Source of the DNA: Oscillospiraceae bacterium
Lineage (GTDB): Bacteria; Bacillota; Clostridia; Oscillospirales; CAG-272
Direction of reading: 5' to 3'
Length of the DNA: 42,682 bases
NCBI GenBank assembly: GCA_015064125.1
Contig: SVSV01000005.1
Span: 1 to 42,682 of the forward strand
In this document: in pieces, positions 7,644 to 15,557 of the stretch
How the letters are laid out: every line of letters starts with the position of its first letter
Position numbering within the stretch: the stretch's first letter is position 1
The notes under the pieces: generated by a model
What the model was told of the DNA's origin: nothing
The model's input: the letters and a program-made list of their open reading frames with translations, nothing else
Database searches by the model: none
Translations under genes and position numbers: made by a program

Positions 7644-7672
7644 ATTATAACACACACAGTGTGTGCGTGCAA
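7644..7672 (-). promoter_or_regulatory. Promoter of PAP2 gene with palindrome in the spacer
   Basis: Minus strand TTGCAC (7667-7672), 17-base spacer, TATAAT (7644-7649). The spacer is almost filled by a perfect inverted repeat, CACACAC-A-GTGTGTG on the plus strand (7651-7665), an operator-like placement between -35 and -10. Confidence 0.75.
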
Positions 7673-7719
7673 GTTTTTTCATGAATTTGCGAATTTTTTT
7701 GGTGTGTGGGTGGGAATAC

Positions 7720-7748
7720 TTGAAATTATATCCCTGCTGTGCTATAAT
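7720..7748 (+). promoter_or_regulatory. Sigma-A promoter of the Wzz/BY-kinase-like gene
   Basis: TTGAAA (7720-7725), 17-base spacer, TATAAT (7743-7748), followed by GGAGGGAGGG before the ATG. Confidence 0.8.
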
Positions 7749-7780
7749 ATTCTTTACAGTAGCCTTGGAGGGAGGGTATT

Positions 7781-9082
7781 ATGAAAAACGAACGCTTGAC
7801 GCTGGGCGATCTTATTCTGATTTTTAAAAAGCGCATGGTCCCGATCCTGCTTGCTTTGCTGATCTTTGCGCTTGGTGGCTTTGGTGTGCGCATGCTGCTC
7901 CCACCGAAATATAGCGCAATAGCTACGTTTTTTGTGCGTAATATGCAATCCGAGCAGCTGCTGCTTGATTACGGTCTTACCTCCTCACAGCTGGCGGTGG
8001 TGCAAAATCTCGCCAAGGAATATGCCGCTCTTGCCAACGAAAGTGATGAATTTAAGGCGCGCCTTTTACAGCGTCACGCACTCGGGCTGACCGCTGAGCA
8101 GCTTGACGGTATGATCTCGGCCACCTCTGACTCTGCTGCGGTGGAAATTACCGTAACGGCCCCCGATGCCGCTGTGGCAGATGCTGTGATAGCGGCTGTG
8201 ACGGCGGAATTTCCGGCCTTTGTGCAGGAATATGCCTGGCCGAATCTTGACACCGATTTTACCGTAGTGACCCTGCTTCGTGCCGCAGCGCCCGCCGCGC
8301 GTGCGACGTGGCACCCTGTCTGGTGGGGACTTATTGGCGGTGGTCTGGGGCTTGTTTTATCGTATTTGTACTTTATTTTGGCCTTTTTGTTTTCCGACCG
8401 TCTGGTTGACGTTGAGGAAATGGAGCGCGTACTCCCCGCAGGGCTGCTGCTTGGTGCCTTGCCGGAGATCCTGCCACCCCTTGATGCAGGCGAAGCCTTT
8501 TTTGCCCTGCGTGAGCGCTTGCCGCGCGCGCAGAGGGCACAGGGTGCTTGCACGTTGGCTGTGACCTCGCCTGAGCCGCAGGAGGGCAAAAGCTACGTGG
8601 TCGCCGGTCTTGCCCGCTCGCTTGTCGCGGCAGGGAAGCGCGTGCTGCTGGTCGATGCCGATCTGCGGCGCGACGCACGCAACGATCTTTATCTGCCCGA
8701 GGTTGAAAAGGGGCTTTGTCATTTTTTAAAGGATGAGGTGCACAAACCAGAGGAGCTGGTGTGTCAGTCATCCGTCAAGGGGCTGTTTGTGTTGCCCGCA
8801 GGGCATATGACGCTCTCGCCCTGTGACGTGCCGTTTTCCCAGCGTGTGGCCGATCTGCTTGTCGCGCTGGCCCCAAGCTACGATTATATTTTCGTTGATT
8901 TTCCCGCGCTTTCTCAAAGTCCTGAGGCACAGGCCTCGGTGGCTGATTTTTCTGCTACGCTGCTGGTGTGTGCGGTAGGTAAGAGCCGCGCCTCTCATCT
9001 GCGCGCTGCGTGCAAGGCGATTGCCGAGGCAAAAGGTAAGCTTTTTGGCGTCATTGCCAATCACCCTCCGAAATCAAAATAA
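7781..9082 (+). CDS. Wzz / BY-kinase-like fusion (polysaccharide co-polymerase)
   Basis: 433 residues. An N-terminal chain-length-determinant (Wzz) part has membrane helices at about 18-40 and 180-204 with an extracytoplasmic segment between. From about 255 it continues into a MinD/CpsD-type ATPase: P-loop region SPEPQEGKS (263-271), Walker A' VLLVDADLRR (288-297) and Walker B YIFVDFP (369-375). The glycine-rich loop before GKS is atypical and the C terminus (ANHPPKSK) has no tyrosine cluster, so it may bind ATP without being a full tyrosine autokinase. Expected role: control of surface polysaccharide length. No glycosyltransferase, flippase or polymerase gene is nearby. Confidence 0.82.
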   Translation: MKNERLTLGDLILIFKKRMVPILLALLIFALGGFGVRMLLPPKYSAIATFFVRNMQSEQLLLDYGLTSSQLAVVQNLAKEYAALANESDEFKARLLQRHALGLTAEQLDGMISATSDSAAVEITVTAPDAAVADAVIAAVTAEFPAFVQEYAWPNLDTDFTVVTLLRAAAPAARATWHPVWWGLIGGGLGLVLSYLYFILAFLFSDRLVDVEEMERVLPAGLLLGALPEILPPLDAGEAFFALRERLPRAQRAQGACTLAVTSPEPQEGKSYVVAGLARSLVAAGKRVLLVDADLRRDARNDLYLPEVEKGLCHFLKDEVHKPEELVCQSSVKGLFVLPAGHMTLSPCDVPFSQRVADLLVALAPSYDYIFVDFPALSQSPEAQASVADFSATLLVCAVGKSRASHLRAACKAIAEAKGKLFGVIANHPPKSK

Positions 9083-9116
9083 TTTTTATGAGAACATCTT
9101 CTCGAAAGGAGCTTTT

Positions 9117-10022
9117 ATGAAAACAAGTCTTGTTATTATGGCTGCGGGCATCGGTTCCCGTTTTGGCAAGGGCATCAAGCAGCTGGAGCCCGTAGGGCCC
9201 GGCGGCGAGATCATTATGGATTATTCCATTCACGATGCGCTGGAGGCAGGCTTTGACCGAGTGGTATTCATTATCCGCAAGGATCTGGAGGCCGATTTCC
9301 GCGAAGTTATCGGCAACCGCATTGAAAAGATCTGCCCTGTGGCGTATGCATTCCAGGAGAAGGAAGATCTTCCTGCCGGCTACACCTGTCCACCCGACCG
9401 CAAAAAGCCCTGGGGCACGGGTCAGGCCGTGCTTGCCTGCAAGGATATCGTCAATGAGCCGTTTTTGGTCATCAATGCCGATGACTATTACGGCAAGGAG
9501 GGCTTTCGTCTTGCCCATGACTTTCTTGTGGAAAATGCAGACAAAACAGGCAATTTCTGCATGCCCGGCTTTATTCTGAAAAACACCCTGAGCGAAAACG
9601 GTGCCGTCACGCGCGGTGTTTGCACGGTGAAAAACGGATACCTTGCAGGTGTTGTTGAAACAAGCGGCCTTGTGCATGACGGCGAGGGCGCAGCTGTGGA
9701 GGAGGACGGCAAGAGGACACCCATTGCCCCCCAGTCTATCGTTTCGATGAATATGTGGGCGCTGACCCCCGATTTCTTTGACGAGCTGGAAAGGGGATTT
9801 GCTCAGTTCCTCGCTGCCCTTAAGCCTGAGGACCTCAAGGCGGAGTATCTGCTGCCCCGCGTCATTGACAGGATGATCGCCGACGGTAAGGCTACCGTCA
9901 AGGTGCTCACTACCAACGACCGTTGGTTTGGCGTGACGTACCAGGAGGACAAATGGGCTGTGATCGACAGCTTCAAGGCACTGCACGAGGCAGGCGTTTA
10001 TACCGAGCCGCTGTATCAATAA
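9117..10022 (+). CDS. Sugar-phosphate nucleotidyltransferase-like protein
   Basis: 301-residue NTP_transferase-fold protein. It has the nucleotide-binding start AAGIGSRFGKGIKQLEP (9-25), PWGTGQAV (98-105), and the metal-binding NADDYYG (120-126). Related enzymes transfer NMP to a sugar or alcohol phosphate; the exact substrate is not readable. The ATG at 9117 has GAAAGGAG upstream; an earlier in-frame start would overlap the preceding gene. It lies 34 bases after the Wzz/BY-kinase-like gene and is probably co-transcribed, which favours a cell-surface polysaccharide precursor. Confidence 0.8.
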   Translation: MKTSLVIMAAGIGSRFGKGIKQLEPVGPGGEIIMDYSIHDALEAGFDRVVFIIRKDLEADFREVIGNRIEKICPVAYAFQEKEDLPAGYTCPPDRKKPWGTGQAVLACKDIVNEPFLVINADDYYGKEGFRLAHDFLVENADKTGNFCMPGFILKNTLSENGAVTRGVCTVKNGYLAGVVETSGLVHDGEGAAVEEDGKRTPIAPQSIVSMNMWALTPDFFDELERGFAQFLAALKPEDLKAEYLLPRVIDRMIADGKATVKVLTTNDRWFGVTYQEDKWAVIDSFKALHEAGVYTEPLYQ

Positions 10023-10050
10023 ATCTTAACAGCTCTAAAATACACCTGAT

Positions 10051-10091
10051 AAAGGGCCGCCCTGCGATCAAGATCAGCAGGGCGGCCCTTT
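10051..10091. terminator. Long hairpin between convergent genes
   Basis: AAAGGGCCGCCCTGC pairs perfectly with GCAGGGCGGCCCTTT around an 11-base loop. The tails on both strands are only moderately T-rich. It separates the nucleotidyltransferase gene from the convergent small-gene cluster and probably serves both. Confidence 0.75.
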
Positions 10092-10124
10092 CAATGAATA
10101 TTTTGCTTCATCATGTACATTTAT

Positions 10125-10583
10125 TTAATCCCATAACAGCAGCAGCAACACAAAGGGCAAGAGGTCGTTGTCGTTTTCGCTGTTGTTCAGCAGTAAAAAA
10201 AGCACAAGACCGATCACAGCCCATTCGGGCAGGCCTCCCTTGGCACCCTTGTGGCGCGGCGGTGGCAGCAAAGACGATAAAAAGGGGAGCCTGGTAAAAA
10301 GCGAGCCCTCGCCGCGCTTATCACGGGAGGGGGCAAAGGCCTCGGTGGCGGGGGCCGGCTCTTGCCTTGCGGTGTCCTCAGCGATGTCTTGGTGCTGCTC
10401 GTTTTCGTTGGGAGCAAGGCTTTGCGTGTGGTCGGGGGTTGGGTCGGTAGCGGGTGGTGCAGATGTAGGTGCTGTCGGCGGTGATTCCTGCCCTTGAGGG
10501 CTGAAGGCGCTGCCGCTATAGCCCTTTGGTAGGGTAAAGCCGCCTTGTAGATGTGCATCGGGCACGGGGGATTGAACGTACAT
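10125..10583 (-). CDS. Unknown proline-rich protein with hydrophobic C-terminus
   Basis: 152 residues, not recognised. Residues 1-85 are rich in Pro, Thr, Ser, Glu and Gln and look disordered. A basic stretch (PPPRHKGAKGG) precedes a C-terminal hydrophobic pair: AVIGLVLFLLL, then an acidic hinge NNSENDND, then LLPFVLLLLLW and a final Asp. This resembles a hairpin of two short membrane segments or an amphipathic membrane anchor. Last gene of a three-gene unit; its ATG overlaps the preceding stop by one base (TGATG), which strongly supports it being real. Confidence 0.65.
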   Translation of the reverse strand: MYVQSPVPDAHLQGGFTLPKGYSGSAFSPQGQESPPTAPTSAPPATDPTPDHTQSLAPNENEQHQDIAEDTARQEPAPATEAFAPSRDKRGEGSLFTRLPFLSSLLPPPRHKGAKGGLPEWAVIGLVLFLLLNNSENDNDLLPFVLLLLLWD

Positions 10584-10900
10584 CAGGGCCTCCCTTCGCC
10601 TTTTTCAAGGCTGTGAATGATATCGCCAAGTCTTGCGATGCGCACAAGATAATCAACCGCCTCGCATCGCGTCGGGGAGAGGTAGGGCTTTAAGGAAAGT
10701 AAAAGATGCTCGCGTGCGGCGCACGCCGGTGATGGCTTGGCACCAAGCACGCCGCTAAGAGATCTTAAGAGTGGGGCCATCGTGCCAATGCTGCCAAGCA
10801 GGGAGGAAAAGGCCTCCTCATCGAGCCCTGCCTCCGTCTGCAGCTGTCGCGCCGCGCCCTCGTTTTCGCTTGTCGGGGGCGTGTTTTCTGCCCCGTTCAT
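10583..10900 (-). CDS. Unknown small alpha-helical protein
   Basis: 105 residues, not recognised. The first 30 residues are acidic and probably flexible. The rest is helical, with a block LLLSLKPYLSPTRCEAVDYL followed by VRIARLGDIIHSL that has the look of a conserved short domain. No membrane segment or signal peptide. ATG overlaps the upstream stop by four bases (ATGA). The close coupling with both neighbours suggests the three products act together. Confidence 0.65.
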   Translation of the reverse strand: MNGAENTPPTSENEGAARQLQTEAGLDEEAFSSLLGSIGTMAPLLRSLSGVLGAKPSPACAAREHLLLSLKPYLSPTRCEAVDYLVRIARLGDIIHSLEKGEGRP

Positions 10901-11118
10901 GGCTTTAATCTCCCGTTTTTTAATTGCTCGCCAAGGCCCTGCAGGGTCTCATCATCGGCGTGGCGTAAGGCCTCGCGCAGCTTTTTGATGTTGGTGGCGT
11001 CGACATTGAGGGCCGTGAGGTCGAGGCCGTAATCCTCGGCAAGCTTTTTTACAACGATCTTCAGCTGCTTGTCATTTAACATCAGCAGGCGTTCGAGTGC
11101 GGTGCGGTCAAATTGCAT
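10897..11118 (-). CDS. Unknown 73-residue protein
   Basis: Not recognised. The predicted product starts MQFDRTALERLLMLNDKQL and looks like a small helical bundle with a charged C terminus. The ATG at 11116-11118 was chosen because GGAAGGAG lies just upstream; a longer frame exists but would run through the terminator of the preceding operon. First gene of the three-gene overlapping unit. No clear promoter was found; TACAAT about 20 bases upstream of the ribosome site is a weak -10 candidate. Confidence 0.6.
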   Translation of the reverse strand: MQFDRTALERLLMLNDKQLKIVVKKLAEDYGLDLTALNVDATNIKKLREALRHADDETLQGLGEQLKNGRLKP

Positions 11119-11176
11119 AGCGGTGCTCCTTCCTATGGGGTTCTTTATCATTGTATGCATGCTGCGTGCCGTGGTG

Positions 11177-11237
11177 AAAAAAAGCCGCAGGCTGTCGCAT
11201 GACGTCCCAAACGGACAGATCACGCAATGCCTGCGGC
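11177..11237 (-). terminator. Extended terminator after the dehydratase activase genes
   Basis: Minus strand GCCGCAGGC (11229-11237) pairs with GCCTGCGGC (11184-11192), with an inner GTCC/GGAC stem in the 36-base loop, and is followed by seven T (11177-11183). Confidence 0.8.
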
Positions 11238-11260
11238 CTCTATTTATTATAGGAATAAAT

Positions 11261-12550
11261 TTAAACGGGTGCGAGGTCCTTTTCCTCACTTGCTTGCTCG
11301 TTTTCAAGCTCTCGCGCAGCACCTGCCAGCATCAGCTTCAGGCGGTTTTCCTGGTTGATGCGCGAAGCGCCGGGGTCATAGTCGATGGAAACAAGGTTGA
11401 CGCCCGGGTGATTTTCGCGGATGATCTTCATCATACCCTTGCCAACGATATGGTTTGGCAGACACCCAAAGGGCTGTGCACAGACCACGTTTTTGGCACC
11501 GCTCTCGATCAGCTCCAGCATTTCAGCCGTCAGCAGCCAGCCCTCGCCCATCTGCACGCCCTCATCAATATAGCCCTTGATGGCGGCGCGCGTTTTCTCA
11601 AAGTCGGTCGGTGGGGTAAAGGTGCTGTTTTCACGGTACAGACGAATAAAATCAAGCTGCTTTTTATGTAGATAATTGTAGGCCCATTTCATGACCATAG
11701 CACGGGTCTTTCTGATACCGTATAGGCGGTAATCCACCACGGCGGTATTGACCGTATACATCAGGAAGTCAAGCAGCCCCGCCATGACGGTCTCTGCCCC
11801 CTCGTTTACCAAAAACTCCTCTAAATGGTTGTTGGCAAGAGGGGAGAATTTTACGTAGATCTCGCCCACGATCCCCACGCGCACCTTTTTCTTGTCGGTG
11901 CGGGGAAGATTATGCTCAAAATCCTTTAAAATGGCAACGTAATTTTGCTGTACCGATCTGTAGGTGGGGGATTTACCGCTGTTTAATTCCTTGACAAGTC
12001 GCCCGACCCACTTATCTGCCATTTGCTGTGTGGAGCCGGGGGTGAGCTCGTAGGGGCGGCATTGGTTGACAAGATTCATCAAAAGATCGCCGTAATATAC
12101 GGCATACAGGATCCGCTTGCCAAAGCCAAGGGTCAGCTTGAAGCCGGGGTTTTTCTCAAGCCCCGAAACGTTTAAGGAAATTACGGGCACCTGCGCAAAG
12201 CCCGCCTTGGCAAGCGCCTTGCGAATGAGGGTAATGTAGTTGGAGGCACGGCAGCCGCCACCTGTCTGTGTCATCATCACCGCCACGCGATCAACATCAT
12301 ATTTGCCGCTTTGCAGGGCGTTGATGAACTGACCGATGACCAGAAGGGCAGGATAGCAGGCGTCGTTGTGCGTGTATTTGAGTCCGCAGTCAATGACGCC
12401 CTGCCCCTCGTTTTGCAGCAGCTCTACGCGGTAGCCGTCGTGGCGAAAGATCTCGGCCATGATCTTGAAGTGCATTTCCAGCATATTGGGGAGCAAAATG
12501 GTATAGCTCCGTTTCATTTCTTTGGTGAAAATAACGCGCTCTGTGGCCAT
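11261..12550 (-). CDS. Dehydratase activase-associated protein, C-terminal (HgdB-like) part
   Basis: 429 residues. Homologous to the last third of the large activase proteins that combine BadF domains, DUF2229 and an HgdB-like domain (2-hydroxyacyl-CoA dehydratase component-like). Seen: YTHNDACYPALLVIGQF, TQTGGGCRASNYI and AQPFGCLPNHIVGKG, cysteine-bearing segments typical of iron-sulfur proteins of this superfamily. Start ATG at 12548-12550 follows GGAAGGGAGGGG and lies one base after the stop of the upstream gene. In many relatives both parts are one chain of about 1400 residues. The biochemical substrate is unknown. Confidence 0.78.
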   Translation of the reverse strand: MATERVIFTKEMKRSYTILLPNMLEMHFKIMAEIFRHDGYRVELLQNEGQGVIDCGLKYTHNDACYPALLVIGQFINALQSGKYDVDRVAVMMTQTGGGCRASNYITLIRKALAKAGFAQVPVISLNVSGLEKNPGFKLTLGFGKRILYAVYYGDLLMNLVNQCRPYELTPGSTQQMADKWVGRLVKELNSGKSPTYRSVQQNYVAILKDFEHNLPRTDKKKVRVGIVGEIYVKFSPLANNHLEEFLVNEGAETVMAGLLDFLMYTVNTAVVDYRLYGIRKTRAMVMKWAYNYLHKKQLDFIRLYRENSTFTPPTDFEKTRAAIKGYIDEGVQMGEGWLLTAEMLELIESGAKNVVCAQPFGCLPNHIVGKGMMKIIRENHPGVNLVSIDYDPGASRINQENRLKLMLAGAARELENEQASEEKDLAPV

Positions 12551-12551
12551 A

Positions 12552-15506
12552 TCAGCCCCTCCCTTCCTGTTGGTCGAGTGCACCGATCAGGCTGCGCAGT
12601 CGGATGGTGACGGCGCCGAGATTGGTGATCTCATCGATCTTGATCTGGGTGTAAAGCTTGCCTCCGTCCTCAAGGATACCGCGCACCTCGTCGGTGGTGA
12701 TGGCATCAATGCCGCAGCCGAAGGAGACCAGCTGCACCAGCTCTGCGCCCTTGGTTTCGGTAACGAATTTCGCGGCGTTGTAAAGCCTTGCGTGGTAGGT
12801 CCATTGATTGAGGGAAAGGGGTCTGGCGGGGCTGGAGGCAAGATGTGCGACGGCGTCCTCGCTGACCACAGCAAACCCAAGGGTCGTTGCCAGCTTATCG
12901 ATGCTGTGCCCGATCTCGGGGTCGATATGATAGGGTCTGCCCGACAGCACCATCAGGCGCAGCCCCTCACGCTTGGCGCGTGCCACGGCGCGCTCACCCT
13001 CGCGGCGGATGCGCTTCATGTGGTTGTCGTAAGCCGTGCGGGCCACGCGTGCGGCAAACGATACCTCGCGTGCGGTGAAACCGCCGAATTCGGTGTTTAA
13101 AAACGTCAAAAGCTGGTTGGTCAGCTTTTTGTGGTTGTTGACGTTGACGTAGGGGTAAAAGAAGCGTACCTGCGCGAGGCTGTCCATATTATGCGAAAGC
13201 AGCTCGGCATAATAGGCGACCACGGGGCAGTTGTAGCAGTTGTCGGCCACGTGCTCGTCCACGTTGCGCGTCATGGCAGGATAAAAGATGCCGTCAACGC
13301 CATCCTCGATCAGCTGCTCGATATGGCCGTGCATGATCTTGGCAGGGTAGCAGGCGGTATCCGAGGGGATGCTGTACTGCCCCTTTGCGTAGAGCTTGCG
13401 GTTGGAAAAGCCCGAAAAGCGTACGCCAAAGCCAAGGGACTTGAAGAACGTGTACCAGAAGGGGCCGAGCTCGTACATACCGAGCGCTAAGGGCAGGCCG
13501 ACGGTAAAGCCCCGTTTGCCGACAACGGGCGTCATTGCCGCAAAGGCATCGCGCTTGAAGGCGTGAAGATTGGGCAGGGGGTTTTCCGCTGCCTTTTTGC
13601 CCGCACCCTTTTCGCACTTATTGCCCGAAATAAAGGTTTCGCCGTCGGCAAAGGTATTTACGGTAATGTTACAGTTGTTGGTGCACGCGCGGCAGACTGC
13701 GGCGCGCGATCTGTGGCGGAATTGCTTTAACGCCTCACGCGAAAGCAGTGTTGACGCTTCGGTGGCCGTTGACTGCGCGTAAAGCGCCGCACCCCACGCA
13801 CCCATCAGGCCTGCGATCGCGGGGCGGATCACGTCATGCCCGATCTCGCGCTCAAAGCTGCGCAGCACCGCGTCGTTTAAGAAGGTGCCACCCTGTACCA
13901 CGATATTTTCGCCAAGCTCCTCGGCGCTGCCCGCGCGAATGACCTTATAAATGGCGTTTTTCACGACGGATACCGAAAGGCCTGCCGAGATATCGCCGAC
14001 TGTGGCGCCGTCCTTTTGTGCTTGCTTGACGGAGGAATTCATAAACACCGTGCAGCGTGAGCCCAGGTCAACGGGGGCCTTGGCAAAGAGGGCCAGCTTG
14101 GCAAATTCAGCGGTTTCGTACCCAAGGGATCTTGCAAAGGTCTCAATAAACGAGCCACACCCTGATGAGCAGGCCTCGTTCAGCATAATGCTGTCGATGG
14201 CGCCTGCGCGGATCTTAAAGCATTTGATATCCTGACCGCCGATATCCAGAATGAAGTCAACACGGGGGTTGAAATATCTTGCGGCGGTAAAGTGCGCCAT
14301 GGTCTCCACCAGGCCTTGGTCAAGATGAAAGGCGTGACGAATCAGCTCCTCGCCGTAGCCCGTGACGGCTGAGGAACGGATCCTGATGCGATCGCCGCAA
14401 AGGGCGTAGATCTCCTCAAGCTGCTCCTTGACGATGCCCACGGGATTGCCCTTGTTTGAATTGTAGTATGTATAGAGCAGCCTATGATCCTCGGCCATCA
14501 GCACCAGCTTGGTGGTGGTGGAGCCACAGTCGATGCCAAGATAGGCATCGCCGCGATAGGTCGCAGGATCGGTGTATTCTACCGAGGTAGCTGCGTGACG
14601 GGCGCGGAAGCGCTTGTATTCGGCTTGATCCTCAAACAGGGGGGTCAAATTGGAGGCGGTCACGGTGGTGGCGACTGACTGCTCGATCCTTTGCAGCAGC
14701 TCGTCGTAGGCGAGGTCCTCCTTCAGTCCTGTTGCGTAAAAGGCAGCACCCAGTGCCACGGAAATGCGGGCATACGGGGGGAAGATCGCTTGCTCGGGTG
14801 TCAGCTTCAGCACGTGCACAAATTGACGGCGCAGCCCCTCGTTAAAGGAAAGCGGGCCGCCCAGAAACATCACCTTGCCTGTAATGCGGCGCCCTTGGGC
14901 GAGTCCCGCAATGGTTTGGTTGACCACTGCGCGGAAGATGCTGGCTGCAATATCGGCCTTTGAGGCGCCCTGATTTAACAGCGGCTGAATATCGGTTTTT
15001 GCAAAAACGCCGCAGCGCGAGGCGATGGGATAGATGCGTGTGGCTTCAAGTGAGAGGGCGTCGAGCTCCTCTGTGGTCAGGTCGAGCAGGGTGGCCATCT
15101 GGTCGATGAATGCACCCGTGCCGCCTGCGCACGTGCCGTTCATACGCTCGTCTGTGCCGCCGTCAAAGAAAATGACCTTGGCATCCTCACCGCCGAGCTC
15201 TATCACGGCGTTGGTGTCGGGCTCAAGGCGCCGCACGGTCTCGCCTGTGGCAAACACCTCCTGCACAAAGGGCAGGCAGGCCGCACGTGACAGACCCAGC
15301 CCCGCGGAGCCCGAAATGGCAACTGTAACGCGCTCGGTGCCGATAAGGTCACCCAGGCGTTTTAATATTTCAAGTGTTTTCAGGCGTACTTGCGAAAAAT
15401 GGCGCTCGTAGCACTGAAACAGGATCTCCTCGCCACGCACAAGCACCACCTTTGCAGTGGTAGAGCCTATGTCGATACCGAGGGTGAGCTTTTGCTTGTT
15501 TTCCAT
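12552..15506 (-). CDS. Acyl-CoA dehydratase activase (double BadF domain, DUF2229)
   Basis: 984 residues. Two ASKHA ATPase (BadF/BadG/HgdC) domains: the first begins GIDIGSTTAK (10-19) and carries cluster cysteines C126 (NGTCAGGTG) and C165 (SRCGVF); the second begins GIDCGSTTTK (324-333) with C446/C450 (EACSSGCG) and C485 (SRCTVF). A four-cysteine motif follows (C605, C608, C612, C631), then a DUF2229 region with SDTACYPAK and CYNCPVV. Such proteins couple ATP hydrolysis to low-potential electron transfer into a dehydratase or dehydratase-like partner. No classical dehydratase subunits are nearby. ATG follows AGGAG inside the tail of the ftsH terminator. Confidence 0.88.
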   Translation of the reverse strand: MENKQKLTLGIDIGSTTAKVVLVRGEEILFQCYERHFSQVRLKTLEILKRLGDLIGTERVTVAISGSAGLGLSRAACLPFVQEVFATGETVRRLEPDTNAVIELGGEDAKVIFFDGGTDERMNGTCAGGTGAFIDQMATLLDLTTEELDALSLEATRIYPIASRCGVFAKTDIQPLLNQGASKADIAASIFRAVVNQTIAGLAQGRRITGKVMFLGGPLSFNEGLRRQFVHVLKLTPEQAIFPPYARISVALGAAFYATGLKEDLAYDELLQRIEQSVATTVTASNLTPLFEDQAEYKRFRARHAATSVEYTDPATYRGDAYLGIDCGSTTTKLVLMAEDHRLLYTYYNSNKGNPVGIVKEQLEEIYALCGDRIRIRSSAVTGYGEELIRHAFHLDQGLVETMAHFTAARYFNPRVDFILDIGGQDIKCFKIRAGAIDSIMLNEACSSGCGSFIETFARSLGYETAEFAKLALFAKAPVDLGSRCTVFMNSSVKQAQKDGATVGDISAGLSVSVVKNAIYKVIRAGSAEELGENIVVQGGTFLNDAVLRSFEREIGHDVIRPAIAGLMGAWGAALYAQSTATEASTLLSREALKQFRHRSRAAVCRACTNNCNITVNTFADGETFISGNKCEKGAGKKAAENPLPNLHAFKRDAFAAMTPVVGKRGFTVGLPLALGMYELGPFWYTFFKSLGFGVRFSGFSNRKLYAKGQYSIPSDTACYPAKIMHGHIEQLIEDGVDGIFYPAMTRNVDEHVADNCYNCPVVAYYAELLSHNMDSLAQVRFFYPYVNVNNHKKLTNQLLTFLNTEFGGFTAREVSFAARVARTAYDNHMKRIRREGERAVARAKREGLRLMVLSGRPYHIDPEIGHSIDKLATTLGFAVVSEDAVAHLASSPARPLSLNQWTYHARLYNAAKFVTETKGAELVQLVSFGCGIDAITTDEVRGILEDGGKLYTQIKIDEITNLGAVTIRLRSLIGALDQQEGRG

Positions 15507-15516
15507 AGCATACTCC

Positions 15517-15550
15517 TAAAAATAGGGGATCCCACCAAGGCAGGACCCCC
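15517..15550 (-). terminator. Terminator after ftsH
   Basis: Minus strand GGGGGTCC (15543-15550) pairs with GGATCCCC (15525-15532, one G-T pair) and is followed by TATTTTTA. The ribosome site of the activase gene starts inside this tail, so the activase genes may depend on readthrough or on a promoter within ftsH that I could not identify. Confidence 0.7.
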
Positions 15551-15557
15551 GTTTCGG

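Noticed and set aside
12548-12556. Sequencing frameshift as the cause of the split activase
   Set aside because: A strong ribosome site and a proper ATG stand exactly at the break, which fits a real second gene better; kept as a check in the findings.
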